50,712 bases of DNA from Streptomyces fulvoviolaceus (lineage in GTDB: Bacteria; Actinomycetota; Actinomycetes; Streptomycetales; Streptomycetaceae): the NCBI RefSeq assembly GCF_000718165.1, contig NZ_JOEY01000059.1:1-50712 (forward strand), in the 5' to 3' direction. A program made the position numbers and the translations under genes. Each line of letters begins with the position of its first letter. Position 1 is the stretch's first letter. The notes beneath the pieces were generated by a model. That model was not told the origin of the DNA and made no database searches. It saw nothing but the letters and a program-made list of their open reading frames with translations. Below are positions 1-10,907 of the stretch, piece by piece.

Positions 1-1314
1 CAGGTTCTTGAGCATCGTGCCCGCCTCGGACGGGAACGCGCTCTCGATCATCACCTGGTAGCGGCGCATGTCGACGATGTGGTCGACGTGCTCGATGTCG
101 ACGGGGCACTGCTCGACGCAGGCGCCGCAGGTGGTGCAGGACCACAGGACGTCGGGGTCGATGACGCCGTTGTCTTCGAGGGTGCCGATCAGCGGGCGCT
201 CGGCCTCCGCCAGAGCCGCGGCCGGCACACCGGCCAGCTGCTCCTCGGACGCCTTCTCCTCGCCCTCCATCGTCTTGCCGCCACCCGCGAGCAGGTACGG
301 CGCCTTGGCGTGGGCGTGGTCCCGCAGCGACATGATCAGCAGCTTCGGGGACAGGGGCTTGCCCGTGTTCCAGGCCGGGCACTGCGACTGACAGCGACCG
401 CACTCGGTGCAGGTCGAGAAGTCCAGCAGGCCCTTCCAGGAGAACTGCTCGACCTGGGAGACGCCGAAGACGTCGTCGTCGCCCGGGTCGGTGAAGTCGA
501 TCGGCTTGCCGCCGGAGGTCATGGGCTGGAGCGCGCCCAGGGCCGTACCGCCGTCGGACTCGCGCTTGAACCAGATGTTCGGGAACGCGAGGAAGCGGTG
601 CCAGGCCACACCCATGTTGGTGTTCAGGGAGACCGTGATCATCCAGATCATGGTCGTGCCCAGCTTGATCATCGCGGTGAGGTAGACGAGGTTCTGCAGC
701 GTGCCCAGACTCAGGCCCTTGACTGCCAGGATCACCGGGTACGAGGCGAAGTACGCGGCCTCGTAGTGGTCCACGTGGTGCAGCGCACCCTCGAGGCCAC
801 GCAGTACGTAGATGGCGAGGCCGATGGTGAGGATGACGTACTCGACGAAGTACGCCTGGCCCATCTTCGAGCCCGCGAACCGCGACTTGCGGCCGGGGCG
901 CGAGGGCAGGTTCAGCAGGCGGATGACCATCAGCGTGGCGATGCCGAAGGTGGTCATGGCGGCGATGAACTCGATGTACAGCTCGTACGGCAGGAAGCCG
1001 CCGATCACCGGGAGCGTCCAGTCGGCCTCGAAGAGCTGGCCGTACGCGGTGATGATGGTCGGCGGCAGCGTCAGGAAGCCGACCGCCACGAACCAGTGGG
1101 CGACACCGACGATGCCCCACCGGTTCATCCGCGTGTGGCCGAGGAACTCCTTCACCAGCGTCACGCTGCGCTGGTAGGGGTTGTCGGTCCGGGTACCGGC
1201 GGGCGCGGGCTGGCCCAGCTTGAAGTACCGGACGAACTGGCCGATGGCGCGTGCGAGCAGTGCCACGCCGACCACGGTCAGTACCAGCGACACGATGATC
1301 GCGGCGAGTTGCAT
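1..1314 (-). CDS. Membrane-anchored (Fe-S)-binding heterodisulfide-reductase-like protein, partial
   Basis: The ATG lies at 1314 on the minus strand and the gene runs off the window start after 438 codons, so its C-terminal cysteine-rich part is missing. The first ~220 residues hold about five hydrophobic segments resembling a nitrate-reductase-gamma type quinol/heme domain. Two ferredoxin-like 4Fe-4S motifs follow: CTECGRCQSQCP near residue 309 and CTTCGACVEQCP near residue 395. This matches the actinobacterial HdrD/GlpC-like Fe-S reductases, which are predicted to pass electrons between the quinone pool and a soluble partner; the physiological partner is not visible. It diverges from the gene at 1503 across a 188-bp spacer that is AT-richer than its surroundings. 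The family assignment is firm, the reaction unknown. Confidence 0.88.
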   Translation of the reverse strand, partial: MQLAAIIVSLVLTVVGVALLARAIGQFVRYFKLGQPAPAGTRTDNPYQRSVTLVKEFLGHTRMNRWGIVGVAHWFVAVGFLTLPPTIITAYGQLFEADWTLPVIGGFLPYELYIEFIAAMTTFGIATLMVIRLLNLPSRPGRKSRFAGSKMGQAYFVEYVILTIGLAIYVLRGLEGALHHVDHYEAAYFASYPVILAVKGLSLGTLQNLVYLTAMIKLGTTMIWMITVSLNTNMGVAWHRFLAFPNIWFKRESDGGTALGALQPMTSGGKPIDFTDPGDDDVFGVSQVEQFSWKGLLDFSTCTECGRCQSQCPAWNTGKPLSPKLLIMSLRDHAHAKAPYLLAGGGKTMEGEEKASEEQLAGVPAAALAEAERPLIGTLEDNGVIDPDVLWSCTTCGACVEQCPVDIEHVDHIVDMRRYQVMIESAFPSEAGTMLKNL

Positions 1315-1502
1315 TTCGGGGCTCCTCGGGCCTGCGAGGGGTTCTTATTACTAAGCGGTAACTTATGCAGTCCGTCTGAGACTACCCTCATCTTCTCGCG
1401 CACTGTAGCGAGGTGCGGAGTGATCTGAATCGCTCAGGGTTACCTTAAGATCTGATCGTGTTATTCGTGATGAATTGGTATATACGGCGCTAACTTTAGG
1501 TC

Positions 1503-2522
1503 GTGCTCTACGGGATCGCCGCCGCCACCACCGCCCTGTTCCTCGCCGCCGTACTCGCCGCCCTCCTCCGTGTCCCCGCCCTGCGCCTCGGTCTCGTCGA
1601 CCGCCGGCGGCAGCGGCCGCTCCCCGTGCTCGGTGGGGCCGCGGTCGTGCTCGCCGTGGGGCTGGTGGTCTGGGTCGGGGACTGGACGGGCGTCGCACCG
1701 CTCGGGGCCGGGATCGGCCGGCTGCTGGTCGCCGGGGTCGCCGTCGCCGCACTCGGGCTGGTCGCGGACGTACGGCGGGTCAAGGCCCGGTTTCTCGTCG
1801 GCGGTACGGCCGTCTCGGCGGCCTGTGTCGTGCCGTACGAGGAGACCGGCGTCCTGGGCGGGCTGCTGGCCGTCGGCTGGATCGTCTTCGTCGCCGTCGG
1901 GTTCAAGGCGCTGGATCACGCGGACGGGCTGGCCGGGACAGTCGGGGTCGTCACCGCCTTCGGGGTGGGGGTGTGTGCCGCGGCCGAGGTGATGGACGGG
2001 CTCGCGGTGCTGCTGAGCGTGCTGGCCGCCGCGCTGACCGGGTTCCTGATGCACAACTGGCATCCCGCGCGCGTGGGGCTCGGTGCGTGCGGGTCGCTGT
2101 TCACCGGGTTCGTGCTGGCCTCGGCGGCCGTGGTGACCCGTGCCGGGTACGAACTCGCTTCCAGCGCTGGGGCGTTCGGCGCGCTCACCGTCGTGGTCGG
2201 CGCCGATGTCCTCCTCGTGGTGCTCTCCCGCCGGCTCGCCGGGCGGCCCCTCCTGCGTGCCGCCCCCGATCATCTCGCCCACCGGCTGAGGCGGTTGGGG
2301 CTCACCTCGCAGGGAGCGACCGTCGTCCTCGGTGTCGCGGCCTTCGCCGGGGTGCTCGTCGGGGTCCTCGTGCATCTGGGTCGGGTCGCGGGATCCGGGG
2401 GCTACTGGGTGACGGCGGGCGCCCTGATCGCCGTATGCGCACTCCTGCGTATCAGGCCGAGCAGCCCTCGACGTATGGAATCAACGCAGGTCAGAGCCCA
2501 GTTGCGTGTAAGGAACGGATAA
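1503..2522 (+). CDS. Degenerate MraY/WecA-family membrane glycosyltransferase homologue
   Basis: This 339-residue, GTG-started protein has about ten membrane segments and aligns by motif with the polyprenyl-phosphate GlcNAc-1-phosphate transferases. The hallmark acidic residues are altered. The usual LGLxDD motif reads LGLVADVRR near residue 80 (first Asp to Ala), the DGLDGLA motif reads LDHADGLAG near 137, and the FLGDAGS loop reads GLGACGSLF near 197 (Asp to Ala). The late PDHLAHRLRRLG motif is kept. Active family members need these aspartates for magnesium and catalysis, so this copy may be inactive or have another role. A TAACTT box 6 nt before the GTG suggests a leaderless start; no Shine-Dalgarno sequence is seen. 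It ends just before the HspR operators of dnaK. Confidence 0.75.
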   Translation: MLYGIAAATTALFLAAVLAALLRVPALRLGLVDRRRQRPLPVLGGAAVVLAVGLVVWVGDWTGVAPLGAGIGRLLVAGVAVAALGLVADVRRVKARFLVGGTAVSAACVVPYEETGVLGGLLAVGWIVFVAVGFKALDHADGLAGTVGVVTAFGVGVCAAAEVMDGLAVLLSVLAAALTGFLMHNWHPARVGLGACGSLFTGFVLASAAVVTRAGYELASSAGAFGALTVVVGADVLLVVLSRRLAGRPLLRAAPDHLAHRLRRLGLTSQGATVVLGVAAFAGVLVGVLVHLGRVAGSGGYWVTAGALIAVCALLRIRPSSPRRMESTQVRAQLRVRNG

Positions 2523-2524
2523 GA

Positions 2525-2545
2525 GTTGAGTCCGTGCGACTCAGG
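2525..2545. promoter_or_regulatory. Imperfect HspR operator (HAIR-like) upstream of dnaK
   Basis: The arms GTTGAGT and ACTCAGG are separated by 7 nt, differing from the HAIR consensus CTTGAGT-N7-ACTCAAG at one position in the left arm and one in the right. It lies 32 bp upstream of the perfect copy at 2577. Multiple HAIR repeats at dnaK promoters are known in Streptomyces. Confidence 0.75.
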
Positions 2546-2549
2546 TCTG

Positions 2550-5117
<2,568 letters not shown>

Positions 5118-5150
5118 GCTTGAACCGATGAGAAAGGAGGGGCGTCGAGG

Positions 5151-6338
5151 ATGAGCACCAAGGACTTCATCGAGAAGGACTACTACAAGGTCCTCGGCGT
5201 CCCCAAGGACGCCACCGAGGCCGAGATCAAGAAGGCGTACCGGAAGCTCGCCCGCGAGTTCCACCCGGACGCCAACAAGGGCAACGCCAAGGCCGAGGAG
5301 CGCTTCAAGGAGATCTCCGAGGCGAACGACATCCTCGGCGACCCCAAGAAGCGCAAGGAGTACGACGAGGCCCGCACCCTCTTCGGCAACGGCGGCTACC
5401 GCCCGGGGCCGGGCGGCGCGGGCGGCTCCTTCAACTTCGACCTGGGCGACCTCTTCGGAGGCGGCGCCCAGGGCGGCGGGGGCGCCGGGGGTTCCGGCAA
5501 CTTCGGCGGCGGAATCGGTGACGTCTTCGGGGGCCTGTTCAACCGGGGCAGCTCCGGAACTACGCGCGTACAGCCCCGGCGCGGCCAGGACATCGAGTCC
5601 GAGGTCACGCTGAGCTTCACCGAGGCCATCGAGGGCGCGACCGTGCCCCTGCGGATGTCCTCGCAGGCACCCTGCAAGGCCTGTTCGGGCACCGGCGACG
5701 CCAACGGCAACCCGCGGGTGTGCCCGACGTGCGTTGGCACCGGGCAGGTGGCCCGGGGTTCCGGCGGAGGGTTCTCTCTCACGGACCCCTGCCCCGACTG
5801 CAAGGGCCGCGGCCTGATCGCGGAGAACGCCTGCGAGATCTGCAAGGGCAGCGGCCGCGCCAAGTCGTCGCGCACCATGCAGGTCCGTATCCCGGCGGGC
5901 GTCTCCGACGGGCAGCGGATCCGGCTGCGCGGCAAGGGCGCCCCCGGCGAACGGGGCGGCCCCGCGGGCGACCTGTACGTCACCGTGCACGTCGACGCCC
6001 ACCCGGTGTTCGGCCGCAGGGACGACAACCTCACGGTGACGGTCCCGGTGACGTTCACCGAGGCGGCCCTCGGCGGCGAGGTCAGGGTCCCCACCCTGGG
6101 CGGCCCTCCCGTCACCCTGAAGCTGCCGCCGGGCACGCCCAACGGCCGCACCATGCGGGCGCGGGGCAAGGGCGCGGTCCGCAAGGACGGCACCCGCGGC
6201 GACCTGCTGGTCACCGTCGAGGTGAGTGTTCCGACGGACTTGACGGGGAAGGCTCGTGATGCGCTGGAGGCGTATCGCGAGGCGACCGCGGGTGAGGATC
6301 CGCGGGCGGAGCTGTTCCAGGCCGCGAAGGGAGCTTGA
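5151..6338 (+). CDS. dnaJ: Co-chaperone DnaJ (Hsp40)
   Basis: DnaJ delivers unfolded substrates to DnaK and stimulates its ATPase. The 395-residue protein has every part of a type I Hsp40: a J domain at about residues 9-73 with the catalytic HPD at 38-40, a Gly/Phe-rich linker to about 140, four zinc-binding CxxCxGxG repeats (CKACSGTG, CPTCVGTG, CPDCKGRG, CEICKGSG) at about 174-236, and the two C-terminal substrate domains. It is preceded by a strong ribosome-binding site and its stop lies 5 nt before the hspR ATG. Streptomyces usually carry a second dnaJ elsewhere; operon position marks this as the chaperone-operon copy. Confidence 0.97.
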   Translation: MSTKDFIEKDYYKVLGVPKDATEAEIKKAYRKLAREFHPDANKGNAKAEERFKEISEANDILGDPKKRKEYDEARTLFGNGGYRPGPGGAGGSFNFDLGDLFGGGAQGGGGAGGSGNFGGGIGDVFGGLFNRGSSGTTRVQPRRGQDIESEVTLSFTEAIEGATVPLRMSSQAPCKACSGTGDANGNPRVCPTCVGTGQVARGSGGGFSLTDPCPDCKGRGLIAENACEICKGSGRAKSSRTMQVRIPAGVSDGQRIRLRGKGAPGERGGPAGDLYVTVHVDAHPVFGRRDDNLTVTVPVTFTEAALGGEVRVPTLGGPPVTLKLPPGTPNGRTMRARGKGAVRKDGTRGDLLVTVEVSVPTDLTGKARDALEAYREATAGEDPRAELFQAAKGA

Positions 6339-6343
6339 TCGAG

Positions 6344-6796
6344 ATGGACGGCCGTCGACGCAACCCGTATGAACTGACCGAGGAAACCCCGGTCTACGTC
6401 ATCTCGGTGGCGGCCCAGCTCTCCGGCCTGCACCCGCAGACTCTGCGCCAGTACGACCGCCTCGGCCTGGTCTCCCCCGACCGCACCGCCGGCCGGGGCC
6501 GCCGCTACTCGGCCCGCGACATCGAACTGCTGCGCACCGTGCAGGCGTTGTCGCAGGACGAGGGCATCAACCTCGCCGGCATCAAGCGCATCATCGAGCT
6601 CGAGAACCAGGTGGCCGCGCTGCAGTCGAGGGTGGCGGAACTGGAGTCGGCGCTGGACGGGGCCGCGGCGGCGATGCAGCAGCGCGAGGCGGCGGTGCAC
6701 GCGTCGTACCGCCGTGATCTGGTCCCGTACCAGGAGGTCCAGCAGACCAGCGCGCTGGTGGTGTGGCGGCCGAAGCGGCAGCAGTCCTCGGACTGA
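6344..6796 (+). CDS. hspR: Heat-shock repressor HspR (MerR family)
   Basis: HspR represses dnaK, clpB and lon in Streptomyces by binding HAIR repeats, using DnaK as co-repressor. The 150-residue protein begins MDGRRRNPYEL and contains a MerR-type winged helix-turn-helix (LHPQTLRQYDRLGLVSP, residues ~25-41, then the RGRRYS wing), a LAGIKRIIELE helix and a coiled coil. The ATG at 6344 is preferred to the in-frame TTG at 6335: the GGGAG at 6329-6333 is 10 nt from the ATG but only 1 nt from the TTG. It closes the operon and is followed by a terminator. Its operators are visible at dnaK and clpB in this window. Confidence 0.97.
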   Translation: MDGRRRNPYELTEETPVYVISVAAQLSGLHPQTLRQYDRLGLVSPDRTAGRGRRYSARDIELLRTVQALSQDEGINLAGIKRIIELENQVAALQSRVAELESALDGAAAAMQQREAAVHASYRRDLVPYQEVQQTSALVVWRPKRQQSSD

Positions 6797-6801
6797 GGCG
6801 C

Positions 6802-6825
6802 GTAGGCATGTAGGCATGTAGGCAT
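6802..6825. repeat. Three tandem 8-bp repeats
   Basis: GTAGGCAT occurs three times head to tail between the hspR stop and the operon terminator. It could vary in copy number by replication slippage. No function is evident. Confidence 0.8.
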
Positions 6826-6829
6826 GTGA

Positions 6830-6862
6830 AAGGGGCCCGGAGGTTGAACCTCCGGGCCCCTT
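6830..6862 (+). terminator. Terminator of the dnaK operon
   Basis: A perfect 14-bp stem (AAGGGGCCCGGAGG at 6830-6843 with its complement at 6849-6862) closes a 5-nt TTGAA loop 33 bp after the hspR stop. There is no long T tract, as is usual in Streptomyces terminators. Confidence 0.9.
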
Positions 6863-6890
6863 CGCGGTTTCTCCATGAGACCTCCCGATA

Positions 6891-6909
6891 GTGATCACCT
6901 TTTGATCAC
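6891..6909. repeat. Perfect inverted repeat, possible operator
   Basis: GTGATCA and TGATCAC are separated by 5 nt, about 87 bp before the first start codon of the next gene. The left arm extends into the palindrome GTGATCAC. A dyad of this size in a promoter region could bind a dimeric regulator, but none is identified. Confidence 0.45.
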
Positions 6910-6995
6910 TCTTCCCGGGCTGAAGTCCTCTCTTTTCCGGCCGAACCCTGTGCGCCTGCCTTGGCTTTCATAAAGACCTCACGGCCGCCGCTGCG

Positions 6996-9900
6996 ATGAC
7001 GCCGGCCGGTCTCATGGTCAGCGATCCGTCGGTCTCGGCCTTCCCGGTGAAGAGCGCCGAGACGCCGCAGGCGATAGTGAACAGTCCAGCCCGCGCCGTC
7101 ACCCTCGACGACGACGAGCCGGACATCGCAGAGCTGCTGGGCCTCAGCGAGGACCAGGCTGCCCGGCGCAACGCGAAGATCAAGGGCAAGCGCGTCGAGC
7201 TGACCTCGAAGCGCACCGAGACGTCCACCGTGTACGCCAATCCGGACGGCACGCTGACCGCCGAGTCGTACGCCGGACCGGTGCGGGTCAAGCAGGACGA
7301 CGGTTCGTGGCAGGACGTCGACACCGAACTGTCCGACGAGGGCGCCGCGTTGGAGCCGCAGGCAGCGGCAGCCGACATCACGGTCTCGGACGGCGGGGAC
7401 AAGAAGCTGGCCTCGGTCTCCGAGGGAGGAGCCTCCCTGGCGCTGGGCTGGGAGGACACCCTGCCCACACCGACCGTGCGGGACGACACCGCCTCCTACG
7501 ACCTGGGCGAGGGGCAGACGCTGACCGTCACCGCCCTCAAGCAGGGGTTCTCCCAGAACGTCGTCCTGGACTCGGCCCCCGGCGATGACCTCACCTACCG
7601 CATCCCCGTCACCCTCAAGGGCCTCACCCTGTCCGAGGCCGACTCTGGGCACCTGCTGCTGAAGAACGCCGCCGGCAAGCTGGTCGCCGAGGCGCCGGCC
7701 CCGATGATGTGGGACTCCTCGGTGGACGAGAAGTCCGGCGAGTCAAAGCACCTCGCCCCGGTCGACACCGAGATCGAGACCGCGGCCGACGGCTCCCAGA
7801 CCCTCGTACTCGCCCCGGACGCCGACTACTTCGGCCAGGACCTCACCTACCCGGTCACCGTCGACCCCACCTCCACCCTCGCCGTCACCACGGACACCTG
7901 GGTGGCCACCAACTACAACGACTCCCAGGTCTCCTCGACCGAGCTGAAGTCGGGCACCTATGACGCGGGCACGACGGTGGCCCGTTCGTTTCTGAAGTTC
8001 GACGTGTCGGACTACGCGGGCACCCACGTCATCGACACCAACCTGGCGCTGTACTCGAACTGGTCCTCCTCCTGCACGGAGGGCACGGGCACGGCGGTGC
8101 GCCGGATCACCGAGTCCTGGTCGTCGTCCACGATCACGTGGGCCGACAAACCCGCCGGGACCACCACGGGCCAGGTGATCAACACCGCGGCCAAGGGGTA
8201 CTCCTCGGCCTGCCCGGCCGGCACGATGAACTTCGACATCGACACCATCGTCCGGGCGTGGACGAGCGGCACCGCCAACCACGGGCTGCTGATCCGCGGT
8301 GTGGACGAGACCGACTCCTACACCTGGCGGCGCTTCCACTCCGCCAACTACGTCTCAGGCGCCGACGGTTCGACCGAACCCCACCTGGCGATCACGTACA
8401 ACTCCTACCCCGAGGTCCCCGGCGCCACCTCCCTCTCGCCGGTCACCACGAGCGGTAGCACCCAGGTCGTCACCTCCCTCACCCCGGTGCTGTCGACCTG
8501 GCTGAACGACGCCGACCCCGCTGCCAGGGAACGCGTCCAGTACGCCATCGAGCCCGACCCGGCGTACGACGACACGGACTACACCCTCACCGCCGACAGC
8601 GCCTATGTGGAGTCCGCCCGGGTCGCCGCCTACGCCGTGCCCACGTCCGCACCGCTGGAGGACGGCACCCACCTGCGGGTCCGCGCCCGCGCCTACGACG
8701 GCACGGACTACTCCACCGCCTGGAGCGCGTGGCAGACCTTCACCGTCGACACCTCCGGCGTCGCCGTGCCCGACGTGCCGTCCGACCTCGTGACCGGAGC
8801 CACGCAGACCACGACGCCGCTGCTCACCGGGATCGTCACCGCCCCCGGCGAGCGGACCGTGACCGCCGAGTACCTGCTGTACAACGCGGCCGGAACCGCC
8901 GTCGGCACCGCTCCGGCCGCCACCACCACGGTCGCCGACGGCCGGCGTGCCGTCGTACAGGTGCCGGACGATCTACTCACCGACGGCGCGTCGTACTCCT
9001 GGAAGATGCGCTCCTGCGTGGGCGACGTCTGCTCGGCCTACACGTCCTTGAAGAAGTTCACCGTCGATGTGACCGAGGAGACCACAGGGACCACCAGCAC
9101 CACCGGCACCGCGCCCGCCGCAGTGACCGACCTCACGGCCGTGGGCGGTGAGAACGGCGCGCTGGTGACTTGGACCCCGGCGCGGTTCACCGGTGACGAG
9201 GACGATGTGGTCACGTACACAGTGACGGCCAAGGCCTCGGACGGCACGACGGTCGACACGGTGACCACGACCGGCGCTTCCGCCGTGTTCACCAGCCTCA
9301 ACGAGGATGCCGGGGACATCACGTACACCTTCACCGTCACCGGGAAGAACGACCACGGAACCGGCCCGGCCGGCGTCTCGAACGCCGTCGTCCCCCTGGC
9401 CGTACCGGGTGGGGCGGTGGCGTACTCGGGTGTAGTCGAGTCGTATCTCAACCAGCGAGGCGGGCTGGTCTACGGCGACTTCGTCGACGCGGGCGATGCC
9501 GCGGCGAACAGCGCGTCCGGTGAGCAGTTCGTCGACTTCCTCGCCCGGGAGCAGGAGTCCCTCCTCCGGGAGCGGGTCGCGGTCTCCGAGGACGACACGG
9601 ACACCGGCGTGGTCGACGTCCAGGTCAGCGACGAGTTGGCCATGCCGTCCGCCGACGGCAGCACGGTCACTCTGCGGGCCACGGTGCGGACCTCGGAGGT
9701 CATCGTGACCGACGTGAGCACCGAGACCCTGACGCGACCGACGAGGCCAACGTCGTGGAGATGCGCTACACCCTCACCGCCGGCGACGAGCCCGTCCTGG
9801 TCTCGGCCGTCAGCGCGGCCGCCGAGGAGGTCGTGGTGCAGCCGAGCAGGGCCGCACTGGCCGACTTCGGTAACGAGTTCGACCAGGAGATCACCGACAC

Positions 9901-10477
9901 GGACACCGAGTCCTCGGCGTTCGACGGCGACTCCACCGACGACGGCACCGACACCACGGCCACGACGGTCTCCTACGACGCGACGCAGGCGGGCTCCTAC
10001 GCCCGTACCGGCGCCGCGACATGGGCGATCATCAACGCCGACGCCAAGCACCTGTACGAGCCGGACTGCACGAACTTCGTCTCGCGCGCCGTCCATCTCG
10101 GCGGTGGCGTGAAGAAGAAGGGCGACGGCAGTGAGTGGTACCGCAGCACGGACGCGTGGTGGCGGTACCCGGGCATCTGGGGCCACGACGAGACGCTCAG
10201 CTGGATCAACGCGGCCTACTTCAAGACCTTTGTCTACGACCACATGCTGAGCTCGAAGCGCACGACGAGCAACGCGTACGTGGGCGACGTCATCTTCTAC
10301 GACTGGACGGGCGACGGAGACATCGACCACAGCTCGTTCATCTCCAAGATCAGCAACGGGAAGATCTATGTCGCCCAGCACTCGAGCGACTACGCGTACC
10401 GCAGCCTGGCGAAGCAGAAGAGCCTGTATCCGAAGCTGAAGATCTGGATCTACCGGATCAAGCCGGAGTGGCACTGA
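6996..10477 (+). pseudogene. DNRLRE/FN3/Amidase_6 large surface protein, frameshifted and missing a signal peptide
   Basis: Residues ~285-465 form a DNRLRE domain (PVTVDPTS to HLAITYN), typical of large exported Streptomyces surface or polymorphic-toxin proteins. Fibronectin-III-like repeats follow to ~800, the clearest at 706-802. Near 9729 the frame breaks: coding similarity moves to the -1 frame, which reads MRYTLTAGDEP from 9761 and continues to 10477. That part is an Amidase_6 domain with DCTNFVSRA (probable catalytic Cys) and DIDHSSFIS (probable His). One missing base at 9728-9731 explains the break; no slippery heptamer is present. The start codon at 6996 has no ribosome-binding site and no signal peptide follows, so the 5' end may also be lost. 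As sequenced, translation from 6996 would continue out of frame to 10112. A sequencing error remains possible. Confidence 0.7.
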
Positions 10478-10812
10478 TGACGTCCGTGACCCAGCGACTG
10501 CGAGACCTGCTGCACCTGTCCGGCCGGGGGCTCTGGTTCGTCTCCGTGGAGGCGCTCCTGGCCCTCCTGGTGGCCAGGAGCCTATGGACATGGCGTGACG
10601 ACGCCTATGTGGCCGTGGCCGACGTGCCGTATCTGCCCTGGCTCAGTGCGGGACTGACGGCGTCCGTCGTGCTCACCCTGGCCATGCTGTCGCGGCGCCA
10701 CCCGTGGCTGCGGCGGCTGGGCTGGTGTCTGACCGTGGCGAGGCTCTGCGTCCTGCCCTTGCTGGACCTCGAATGGAACCCGGGAATGTCGCCGTACATC
10801 TCCCTGTGGTGA
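10477..10812 (+). CDS. Small multi-pass membrane protein coupled to the amidase gene (possible immunity partner)
   Basis: The ATG overlaps the stop of the amidase reading frame (ATGA), which implies translational coupling. The 111-residue product has three hydrophobic stretches, at about residues 16-35, 45-65 and 75-95, separated by basic loops (LSRRHPWLRRLG). I recognise no family. A small membrane protein directly behind an amidase-tipped exported protein fits the layout of an immunity gene protecting the producer's own envelope, but this is inference from position only. A bidirectional hairpin follows at 10849. Confidence 0.65.
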   Translation: MTSVTQRLRDLLHLSGRGLWFVSVEALLALLVARSLWTWRDDAYVAVADVPYLPWLSAGLTASVVLTLAMLSRRHPWLRRLGWCLTVARLCVLPLLDLEWNPGMSPYISLW

Positions 10813-10848
10813 TGCAGACAGGCTGATGGTGCGTCAACAGCCCTGATG

Positions 10849-10876
10849 GGCCCGGGAGTTCTCCGACTCCCGGGCC
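10849..10876. terminator. Bidirectional terminator hairpin between convergent genes
   Basis: An 11-bp stem (GGCCCGGGAGT and its complement) with a 6-nt loop lies between the small membrane protein gene and the convergent PA14/FN3 gene. Confidence 0.8.
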
Positions 10877-10907
10877 ATTTCAGAAATCAGGTCCCCGCCG
10901 GCGTCTG

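Noticed and set aside
1461..2375. 304-codon minus-strand frame antisense to the MraY-like gene
   Set aside because: Composition is Asp/Glu/Gly/Pro/His-rich shadow coding; the plus frame has regular membrane helices and family motifs.
9720..9740. Programmed -1 frameshift in the surface protein gene
   Set aside because: No X-XXY-YYZ heptamer and no evident downstream stimulatory structure; a one-base deletion or sequencing error is simpler.
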